Below, piece by piece: positions 55,175 through 64,000 of a stretch of 64,000 bases of DNA (position 1 is its first letter; every line of letters starts with the position of its first letter). The stretch spans positions 806,001-870,000 of the forward strand of contig NZ_OZ026458.1 in NCBI RefSeq assembly GCF_964019625.1, given 5' to 3'. The DNA is from Spiroplasma endosymbiont of Diplazon laetatorius. GTDB taxonomy: Bacteria > Bacillota_I > Bacilli_A > Mycoplasmatales > Mycoplasmataceae. The translations under genes and the position numbers were made by a program. The notes beneath the pieces are model-generated. The model was not told where the DNA came from. It was given only the letters and a program-made list of their open reading frames with translations, and searched no databases.

Positions 55175-58100
55175 CTATTTATCTTTTAAAGCTTCAAGTG
55201 GGTTAATTTTTTGAATGTTTGATCATCCAATACCAAATGTTACTCCATAAATTGCTGCAATAACACCAAATACGGCAAATGGTAATCATATTGTAAATTG
55301 AACAGGTAATACTCAAGCTGTATTTATAGCCATGTAATTAGCAATAAATACAAATGTAGTTCAACCTATTATAAATCCAATAACATACATAATTAATATA
55401 GGCATTATGTACATTCCTAGAATTTGTTTTACAACATAAGGATTTGAATATCCTAAAGTTTTCATTGTTGCAATAAATTGTTTGTTTTCATAAATAATTA
55501 AGCTTGTTGTTAAAAGAATAATTGTTGCTGAAACAATAACTGCAATTACTATAAACATAATCATAATCATGTTTATTAAAGTTGTTATTTGTCCTAAAAT
55601 TTGTCTGGTTTGTTCTTTTGGGAGCATTGTAGAAAGAGCTCCAATACCATAACCTTCATTAAAGTTTTTTGGATCTATTGTCATACATTTTTGATCTTCG
55701 ACTTCTTCATAAGCAGAGTTTTCATTTTCCTCTTTAGGAGGACATTCAGTTTCTATCATATGGTAGTTTCCATTTAAACCAACAGAACTAAAATCGGCAA
55801 ATCTTTGCGCAATTGACATTCCACTCTCTAAATCTTGCATAACTTTATCTCCAGTGTATTTATAATTAAATATTGGATATAAATTATTGTACAATTCGTT
55901 CATTTTTCTTCAGCTCGAGTTTTCCTTACTTCTTTCAACATTTGATTTGAAGTCTTCAAAACTTCTTTTACCGTTGTAAACTTCTGTAAAGAACTGTTCA
56001 AGGTTTGTTCCTTGTATAATTTCATCATTCTCACCAGAAAACATTTCCATTTTGTATATTGGGTTTCCTTCAGGATATTCTCTTGCAAATCAATTTTCAA
56101 AATTGTATTTTTGAGTTTTATCATAACCCAAAATTTCATTTGCTGATTCGTTATTTATTCAACCTTGGGGTTGTCCATAACCATCTTGAACTCCTACTAT
56201 TTCAAATTCTTTAGAAAACACATCTTTATTAATTACTAAATTTCCATTTTTGTATTTGTTGTATACATCAACTGTATTTGTAGCATCTTCTGCATACTTT
56301 GCAGATATATTAGATCCAGCAATTTGAGAAGAACCAACACCACCTAAGTTTGATGTAAATATTGCAGCTGAGTTATTAGAATAAAGACCGTCATTTGTAT
56401 AGTAACCATATGTAGACTGTGTTCGCATTTCTTTAAAATCAATATAATTGTCTTCTTTTGTGGGGTTTCCAACATTGTGACCATATTTAATTGTAGAATT
56501 GTTATCACTATTTACATTGTAATATTCCACTTTTTTTGAATCACTATATAGTAATTCTTGTAGCACTTCAAAACTAACTGTAGCACCAATATCTTTTCCT
56601 AATTTTTTTTGCATACTCTCATTTATTATAAGAGGCACTTTCCCATTTTCAGCTTTGTTTAAAAATAGATTTTCCTTAATATTTTTACCTTTAGAATCTC
56701 TTAGATCAACAAGAGATGAATCTCTATTAATACCATATATTTTAGCACTTTCTTTTTTATTATTTAAAGTATTAAAATTAACATTAAGTGATGTACCAAG
56801 TTCGTCCAATTTATTATCATAAGGAACTAGGTTAAAGGCTATGTTATAATTTTTATTTTTTTCTAAAGCTTGTTTCATTTTTTCTTGAACAAAATAAGAG
56901 GCTCTTGTATAAGTTGTTTGTAATATTGCCATACCCATTCTTCCATCCAATACAGCACCAAATCATAAAGTAAGTGCTGTATTTAGTTTTTTAATGTCAG
57001 CAGCTTCAAGTTTGTTTAGATAAGAATCATTTAAGTCTTGTGGATTTAATAAATCTGATTCGTTTTTTCATCGGAAACTTGTGTCTTCAATATTTATCTC
57101 CATATATTCTGAAGATTTTATTTTATTATCATTTATTCAATAATTACTTACACCTTTCTTTTTATCTGTAGGTTTTTTTGTAAATACTTCATTAAGATTT
57201 CCTATTGCTTTTTTGGCATTTATCTCACCGTCTTGTAAAGAATTATTATTAAAACTTAGTTTTAAACCACCAATATATTTGTTGTAAATTCTTAACATGA
57301 TTTTTGTGTATTTTAGAAGTTGTTGTTGTTCTAAATTATCACCCACCATTACTAGATTTGGTAAATCAGAAGCTGTTAATTGTGAATAATCAGGTCATTG
57401 GCCTTGCAATTGTGTTAAAGCGGTTGAAGATCCAATTCCTGAAACCGATGCTTGATCAAGGTTTAGCAATAATTTTGTAGACATATTTTTTCAATCCAAG
57501 TATGAAAACTCTGTTCAAAAAAACTTATCATTGTCAGCTATATCATATGAATAATAATACGGACTAATATCTCCGCCAACAATTTCACTAACAACCTTAT
57601 TTCAATCTATAGCTTCCGAAGCCTTTTTACCAGCAGCTTCTTCGATTAACGGGTAAGCAGTACGACCGTCAGTTCAACCACTAGCATTTCCAATAGATGG
57701 ACCGGTGTCTTTCCCACCATTCCTTATTTTTATTTTTTCTTTATACTCTCCTCAACCTTTATTTTCAGCATTTGGGTTGTATGTTTTGTAGAAAGACCAA
57801 GGATTATTTGCTATTGGTTGTGTATACTCAACCATGTTTTCATAATTCATACCATTAAATGTTGCTGTCATGTTGTCTGACATAACTTTCGGAGCAACCA
57901 CAGTGGTTGTTAAAAGCGTTGCACTAAGTAACATTGTTGCACTAACTCCGGCTAATTTTCCAAGAGAAGTTGTTAATAAAGCCACTCTTAATCTTGGGTT
58001 AAAACGTCTTTTAGCAGACAACGATTTAATCTTCATTGCAAATTTATTAATTACCTTATCATCTCCACCTTTTAATAAAGTTAGAGCTGATAATCTTATT

Positions 58101-59650
58101 TTTCAATAACCAATTGAATAAGCAAGTACAGTTAAAGCTAATCATAATCCTAAAATACTTGCACTAAAAGTAACAATATTAAATTTAAATCCCAGGAAAG
58201 CTATGTTGAAGTAATTTGAGAACATTCCAACAATTACTGTTTCTAAGAAAATCGAAAGTATATAACCAGCTAACGCTCCCGCTATAGAAACAATTAAAGG
58301 TATCGCAATGAAGTTATTTACAACTTCACGTTTTTTATAACCAAGTGATTTCAAACAACCAATTTGCCTACTTTGTAATTCCACTTGTTTTTTAGTTGTT
58401 AAAACTGTTGTAAAGCCTGCAATAACAATAATAACAATAATAAGACCTGTCGCCATAGCATTATAACCACTCATTATTGAACTAAAAGTTGTTATTCTTG
58501 TTGAAAATTTATAAGTTGAATCATCTCTATCATAAAAATATCTAATATCTCTTTTTACATTTATGTATGCTTTGTATTCTGAATTCAATTTGTCAATTTC
58601 GGATTTAGATCTACCTTCATTGCTTTTGATTGAGAAGTATGATTCTCTGTCATTCTCAGAAGAAACAACAACTTTTGCGTTTTGAACAGCATAAGTTGAA
58701 AGATATCTTGTTTTTAAAACACTTTCATCTCTTTTGTTTTTGAAATTATAACTTGCAGTGTTATAACCCATTCAAGTTGGGTCCATATACATTAATACTT
58801 CATTTTTAACATTCGGCATTACAGTTGTTTGGTCTAATAAAGGTGTTGTAAAGTCGGCTGATGTTCCAATCCCAACAACTTCGAATCAAACCATATTTTG
58901 GTAAGCCCCCATTGCAAGTACATCTTGAGCACTTTTTGTAGATATTGCATTATTTAAGTCCTTAATTTCTTGTGAACTACCTGTTGTATTTTTAACAAGT
59001 ACATCTTTACCATACTTATCAGCATTAATTCTAACAATATCTCCAATTTTAATTTTATTTTCTTTAGCAAAACTTTCTCCAATAACAACCTCTTTATAAT
59101 TACCTTGCTTGAAAGTTCTTCCTTTAGAAACAATTAATTTGTCAACACCATTTTGTTGACTTTCTGAATTCATTTTAGAAATTGCCTTTACTTTTATTGA
59201 CCCATTTTTACCCTCTAAACCAGATATTAATCTAGCTTCAGTAAAAGATGAACTAAAGTTGTACTTAAGACCCATTTGAGCAATAATATATTGTTGCAAT
59301 AACAATTTCTCATCAGTAATTTCACCATTACTTAAAATATATTCAGATAAATCCTCTCAATCAACTCTACCAGATTCTGGGTCTGTTTCCCCGCCATTTT
59401 CCTCATCTCTATTTTGAGAAGGTTTTGGCTGTTTAACTTGATTATTCATATCAACATCAACTACATAATCCCTTAAATTTGATGTTGTCATTAAACTTTC
59501 ATATGCTCCTTGAACTCTTGTTGTTGTTGCAGATAAAACTGATATAACTAAAGATACAAACATAACCAATAAAGATAAACCTATTATTTGAGATTTATTT
59601 TTACCAGCTGATCTAAAAGCGTTCTTAAGTAAAAGTCTAATTCCTTTCAT
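55175..59650 (-). CDS. Giant FtsX/MacB-type ABC permease, 1491 residues (copy 2)
   Basis: One open frame in code 4. The N-terminus has the MacB layout (KNAFRSAGKNKSQIIG, then a helix at about 20-42). Three FtsX segments have coupling loops: QIGCLKSLGYKKREVV, FIATMKTLGYSNPYVV, and the C-terminal INPLEALKDK. Large extracellular parts lie between them. Same paralogous marks as copy 1 (SADFTTPLLDQ, WSFYKTYNP, YPIFNYK). No ATPase nearby. The start has an AGGAGG site and a clear promoter with an internal palindrome upstream at 59745-59773. Confidence 0.82.
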
Positions 59651-59744
59651 ATTGAATTTTTCCTCCTATTGGTTGATAATTTTTACACTTTGTTTTGCTT
59701 TAGCTTTTAACTAAAGGTTAATATTTATTTAAAATCGCCTAAAT

Positions 59745-59793
59745 ATAATAACACTTTAAAAGTGAAATAACAAATAATAACACTTATAAAAGT
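59745..59793 (-). promoter_or_regulatory. Promoter with operator-like palindromes, giant permease 2
   Basis: TTGTTA (59768-59773) and TATTAT (59745-59750) on the minus strand have a 17-base spacer. The perfect palindrome CACTTTTAAAGTG (59752-59764) lies inside that spacer. A second, weaker palindrome ACTTTTATAAGT is at 59782-59793, about 30 bases away. Both are followed by GTTATTAT. This is a typical repressor arrangement. Confidence 0.6.
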
Positions 59794-59821
59794 CTTTTAA
59801 ATAAAGGATGAAAATAAAAAT

Positions 59822-59990
59822 AAAAAAAATGTGCTTTAGCACATTTCTGTCGGTTATAGCGTAAATGAAATTTATTAAATACCTTTTCCTTCTTGATCTA
59901 ATTGATATTATTCAAAAAAGATAAACTAATAAAAAACTATCTACTTCTTATATTTGGTGTATTAAGTTCTATCTTACCGACATAACTATA
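59822..59990 (-). ncRNA. Candidate structured RNA ending in a terminator
   Basis: Between truA and the permease promoter, 358 bases hold no gene. On the minus strand TGTCGGT plus ATAG at the left (59969-59982) can pair with CTAT plus ACCGACA at the right (59848-59859), closing about 135 bases. A strong terminator AAATGTGCT / AGCACATTT with eight T follows directly (59822-59846). It may be a separate small RNA or the 3' end of the truA mRNA; no clear promoter is seen. Confidence 0.4.
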
Positions 59991-60008
59991 TAATACACTA
60001 ATTTTACT

Positions 60009-60746
60009 TTAATAGTTTATTTTTTTTAGCAACAAACCTTCTGGGTTTGCTATAAAAGGCATTTTTTCTTGTTTTAATTCTAAAAAATTTTTTATTTTTT
60101 TTAAATCTATTTTACCAGTTGCATAAGCCAAGCAAGCACCAACTATCATTCTTATTTGATACCTTATAAAACCCTTACCTTTAAAAGTAATTGTAAATAT
60201 ATCATCTTGTAAAAATGAATCAATTGATTTTATTTCTCGTATTGTTGCAATAGATTCTGTTTCCTCTTTTTTTAATCCAGAAAAATTGAAAAAATCATGT
60301 TCTCCAACAAATAAATTTAGAGCTTCTTTCATTTTTTCAAGATTTATTTCTTTTTTGGGTAAGAAATAAAATCTATTTTCAAAAACATTGTTTGAACCTA
60401 CATTTATTTTGTATTCATATGTTTTTTCTTTACAATTTCTTACTCTAAAATCTTTATTTATCTCTTCTACATTAGTCACTTGAATTCCTAAGGGTAAACT
60501 TCTATTCAATGCTTTTAAAAAACCTTCAACGTTAGGTTGAAAGTTTAGCTCTACTCATGCTTTTTGATCCAAAGCATGAACTCCAGAATCTGTTTTTGAT
60601 GCCCCAACAACTCTAAATATAGAGTTTCTGGCAACCCTAGAAATAGATGCCTCTATTTCTCCTTGTATAGTTGATTGACCATTTTGTTTGGCCCAACCAC
60701 AAAAATCAGTTCCGTCATATTGAATTGTAAATAAATAATAAAACAT
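60009..60746 (-). CDS. truA: tRNA pseudouridine synthase A
   Basis: Encodes 245 residues. TruA features: YDGTDFCGWAKQNGQSTIQGEIE, the catalytic-loop Asp in SKTDSGVHALDQ, and KGFIRYQIRMIVGA. It modifies positions 38-40 of tRNA. The residue before Thr-Asp is Lys where nearly all TruA proteins have Arg (GRTDxGVHA). The gene lies 2 bp after ecfT, as in many Firmicutes, and uses one TGG codon. C-terminus NPEGLLLKKINY is typical. Confidence 0.94.
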
Positions 60747-60748
60747 AT

Positions 60749-61657
60749 CTATTGTTTAGTTATTTTAGAAAATAGAATGTCATCAATTCTAGGAATTTGT
60801 ACTAATTGTGCAAAAGAAGGCATGTTCATATAACAAATTAAAGTTGCAAACACACCCATACCCAAAATAAAGATAATAACATCTAGTATTCTGAATTTAA
60901 CTTGTCTGTATCTTGTTCTTTTTGCATGAGGATCATATCCTCTTGAGTCCATAGCATAAGCTAAGTCTTCTGCTTTTTGGAAAGCAGAAACTAATAAAGG
61001 AATAATTAATGATGTCATTGATTTTGCTTTATCAACCAATTTACCATTTTTAAAGTCAATTCCTCTTGATGATTGAGCTTTCATAATTCTTCCTGCTTCA
61101 TCAATTAAAGTAGGAATCATTCTTAAAGCAATTGAAATAATAGTTGAGAAAATATAAACAGGTATTCCAATTAATTTTAAAGGTCATAATAAATCTTCAA
61201 TAGCTAAAGTTAACTCTAAAGGTTGAGTTGTTCCTGTAAGTATTGTAGTTAATGTAATCATTAAAAAGATTCTTATAGTCATATATAAAGCTGAGTAAAA
61301 AGCTTTTTCTGAAAAATATAAAGCTTTTCATTTATATACATAACCATAGCCTGCAACATTTGCATGAAGACCTTCAGAAAGACCTTGTAGGTTTTCTTTT
61401 AATATAAATATATTAATAAGTATCAAGACGACAAATATTATCATTATTGGTAAAAATAATTTAAATAACATTTTGAAACTTAATTTACTTACAGCATACA
61501 TCAACACTATGAAAGATCCAACCAACACAAACCCTGTATAACCAATAGGGAAAAATACAACAACAATTAATGCAATGATCATAAATAATTTTAACCTAGG
61601 GTCCATTTTATGAATCATTGAGTTATGGGGCATATATCTACCAAATACCATTCTCAT
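60749..61657 (-). CDS. ecfT: ECF transporter membrane subunit EcfT
   Basis: Encodes 302 residues with about six hydrophobic segments. Two Arg-Gly coupling motifs, AQSSRGI and AMDSRGY, are separated by a helix, as required for contact with EcfA1 and EcfA2. The protein joins the ATPases to substrate-specific S components for vitamins or metals; no S component is in the window. The first ATG (61657) has AAGGAG at 9 bases. It is the third gene of ecfA1-ecfA2-ecfT-truA. Confidence 0.93.
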
Positions 61658-61675
61658 TATTAGATTTCTCCTTTT

Positions 61676-62893
61676 CTATTTTCTTTTAGATTTGATTGCT
61701 TTTGCAAGTTCTTCTACAGTTCTGAATTCAACACCTGTAATATCAAGTCCTGCATCTTTTAATTTATGAGCAAGTTTGTATAATTTTGGTGGTTCAATTT
61801 CAATTTTTTGTAATAAATCATTGTTTGAGAATATTTCAAATGGTGAACCTTTTGAAATAACCTTTCCTTTATGCATAACAATAACTTCATCAGCTATTTG
61901 TAATACATGATCCATATTGTGAGTTACAATAATAATTCTTTTACCTTTTTCTTTATTCAATTTGTAGAATAAATTCATAAAGTCTTCTTCACCTTGAGGA
62001 TCTAATCCTCCTGTGGGTTCGTCAAGAACAAGTGTGTTTCCATCCATAGCAACAATTCCCGCTATAGCAACACGTCTTTTTTGACCACCACTTAGGTCAA
62101 ATGGACTTCTTTTTGCATAATCTTCTGGTAAGTCTACCATTCTTAACAATTCAGGAACTTTGTCAAAACTTTCTTGTTTGTTTGCTCCTAAGTTAATTGG
62201 TCCAAATGATATATCTTTTTCAATTGTATCTTGGAATAATTGATATTCAGGAAATTGGAATACTAACCCAACTTCTCTTCTCAATTCTTTAACTTGTCTA
62301 ATTTTTTTAGTTGAAGCAGGAATTTGGTAATTACCAATAATAGTTCTTCCTGTCTCTGTTGTTAATAGACCATTTGTTAATTGTATTAAAGTTGATTTAC
62401 CACTACCAGTCATTCCGATTACAGCTGTAATTTTTCCTTCTTGTATTGTTAAATCAGTTCCGTTTAATGCTCTAAATTCAAATGGTGAGTTTTTACTATA
62501 TGTATATGACACTGAGTCAAATTTAATTTCTCCATTGAAATCTCATTTTGGTTGAGATGCCATAGTCATTCTTCTTTTGAATTCTTTTTTAATAGTTTTA
62601 TCTTTTTTTGGTTGATTATTATATCAATCTTTAACTTCTTGAACTCTTTGAGGCATTAGTTTTTTATCGCTTTTAATATCATTTAAGATTTCTTTTTGAT
62701 ATTGTTTTTGATTTTTTTTATCAGATTTTACTAAAGCAGAAATTTCTTTATGTCTTTTTTTTCTTTTTTTAGCATCTGCTTTTTGCTTAATTGCTAATTC
62801 CTTAACATGAGCTTTATATTCGGCTTTTGCTTCTTTTTTATCAGCTATTAGCCTAGCTTTTTGTTCTGGTGATATTTGATTTATTTTTGACAT
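61676..62893 (-). CDS. ecfA2: ECF transporter ATPase EcfA2 with N-terminal extension
   Basis: Encodes 405 residues, about 120 more than usual. Residues 1-120 are Lys/Glu-rich, helical and unlike known domains ([20 protein letters not shown]). Then follows a complete ABC ATPase: Walker [10 protein letters not shown] (160-168), Q-loop QFPEYQ, signature LSGGQKRR, Walker [14 protein letters not shown]-loop THNMDH. It powers ECF uptake with EcfA1. The start has GGTGA; it overlaps the end of ecfA1 by 13 bp. Confidence 0.92.
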
Positions 62894-64000
62894 ATATTTT
62901 TCACCAACTCTTCCAGGTTTGCATTTCCAGAAACCTTAATTCCTTCATTTTGAAGCGCTTCTTCAACTTGAGCCACAAAAGGAATATCTAAGTGAATAGA
63001 TCTTAAAAAGTCTTTTTCAGATAGTATTTCTTTTGGTGTACCAAATTTAACTAATTGACCTTTATTCATAACCATAACTTTATCAGCATTTAAAATTTCA
63101 TCCATATCATGAGTAATTGAGAAGATTGTTTTTTCTCTGGTATTTTTTAAATCAACCATAATTTCTTTAACTTCACTTTTACCTTTTGGATCTAACATAC
63201 TTGTTGCTTCATCGAAAATTAAAATATTTGGAGATAAAGCTAAAGCAGATGCAATAGCAACCCTTTGTTTTTGTCCACCACTTAACATTAATGGTTCATG
63301 GTCTAAAAACTCTTCCATTCTAACTTTTTTTGCAGATTGCATTATTATATCTGGCATTTTTTCAGGTGATATTCTTCTATTTTCTAAACCAAAAGCTATA
63401 TCATCTCTTACAGTTGAACCAATAAATTGGTTATCTGGGTTTTGAAAAACAATACCCAAAAACTTACGAATCATGTTCAAGTTATTTCTTGTAACTTTGT
63501 TTCCGTAAACCTCTATAGAACCATTTGTAGGTTGTAAAACCCCAATTATAATTTTTGATAAAGTAGATTTTCCACTACCATTGTGACCAATAATAGTTAC
63601 ATAGTCTCCGTGTTTAATTTCCACACTTACACCATTAACAGCAAAAGGATGTCCTTCTCTATATCTAAATTTAATATTATCTAATTTTAATGCAACATCT
63701 GATAATTGAGAAAGTTGTCCACCATGTCCTCTATCTTTGATTGCTACTTTAGATTCTTTATATATAAATGCTGCTAATTTATAATCTTCATATAATTTTC
63801 AGTATTCTTTAGTATTTTTATTAACTGTTTTTAGTTTAGCTTTTGCTTCTTTAAGTTCATCTAAAAACACTTTATTATCTGATACAATTTTAAATTCTTT
63901 TCTAATTGCTTTATATTCGTTTTCTACTGATTTTACAAAATCTAGATCTACTTCACGTCTAGAAAACTTACTTCTAGCAATAATCATTTTTTGACTTGCA
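62881..64000 (-). CDS. ecfA1: ECF transporter ATPase EcfA1 with N-terminal extension (5' end may lie outside)
   Basis: At least 368 residues from the ATG at 63987; this ATG has no ribosome site and the frame stays open to the window edge, so the real start may be outside. About 95 extra residues precede the ATPase ([18 protein letters not shown] and more, then [15 protein letters not shown]). The ABC domain has Walker [10 protein letters not shown] (134-142 from that ATG), Q-loop [26 protein letters not shown] and THDMDE. It forms a heterodimer with EcfA2. Confidence 0.9.

Noticed and set aside
55900-56139. A 79-codon frame on the minus strand inside the second giant permease
   Set aside because: It is in another reading frame; the permease frame runs through the same stretch when TGA is Trp.
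59700-59800. AACACTT-type repeats considered as a CRISPR-like array
   Set aside because: Only two imperfect copies and no spacers of regular size; a promoter/operator explains them better.

Overview
The window is AT-rich, densely packed DNA from a wall-less bacterium that reads UGA as tryptophan (genetic code 4). Most genes stay open only when in-frame TGA codons are read as Trp, and the window itself carries both tRNA-Trp(UCA) and tRNA-Trp(CCA). This code, short prokaryotic-type lipoprotein leaders, L-lactate dehydrogenase, an EzrA-like protein and Bacillus-like gene order point to the Spiroplasma/Mesoplasma/Entomoplasma branch of the Mollicutes, most likely Spiroplasma. The exact species cannot be set from the sequence alone. 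No insertion sequence, prophage, CRISPR array or replication origin was seen.

Layout. 1-3.5 kb (+): end of an APC amino acid permease, a secreted protein and a multi-pass membrane protein. 3.6-8.1 kb (-): a membrane protein, an unknown protein, then gap - Panacea-domain gene - pgk. 8.2-20.8 kb (-): a replication and repair block (dnaI, dnaB, mutM, polA, dnaE), a J-domain protein, thiI and ezrA. 20.8-21.7 kb (+): rpsD behind a pseudoknot-forming leader. 21.7-23.7 kb (-): pgsA - SDR dehydrogenase - tsaC. 23.8 kb (+): a DUF3800 gene. 24.5-30.8 kb (-): an unknown protein, tyrS with YtxH- and YtxG-like genes, two charged coiled-coil proteins, and ytpR - nicotinate phosphoribosyltransferase. 30.8-34.2 kb (+): four tandem DegV/FakB-like fatty-acid-binding proteins. 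34.2-37.0 kb (-): the two Trp tRNAs split by a terminator, a Fur-family regulator, acpP, two unknown proteins and tRNA-His. 37-41.4 kb (-): a 946-residue E2-like protein that has lost its catalytic residues, and a DUF1600/Pr6Pr-type membrane protein. 41.4-44.9 kb: pta-ackA and coaD (-), then coaX (+). 44.9-46.9 kb (-): ldh, and rplM-rpsI behind an L13-type leader. 47-59.7 kb (-): two giant paralogous FtsX-type permeases (1375 and 1491 residues) with two lipoproteins and a membrane protein. 59.8-64 kb (-): a candidate structured RNA, truA, and the ECF transporter core (ecfT, ecfA2, ecfA1).

How the genes fit together. Fermentative energy metabolism is well covered: gap, pgk, ldh, pta and ackA. 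Coenzyme A is supplied by coaX and coaD, NAD by the nicotinate phosphoribosyltransferase. Fatty acids are probably scavenged through the DegV proteins and passed to lipid synthesis (acpP, pgsA). Replication is represented by dnaE, polA and the dnaB-dnaI helicase-loading pair. Vitamins probably enter by ECF transport.

The most interesting items are the dead E2-like scaffold and the sequence module it shares with a coiled-coil protein; the operator-like palindrome lying exactly between the -35 and -10 of the second giant permease; a closed, terminator-ended RNA candidate downstream of truA; the tRNA-Trp pair with an internal terminator; and the Panacea gene placed between gap and pgk.
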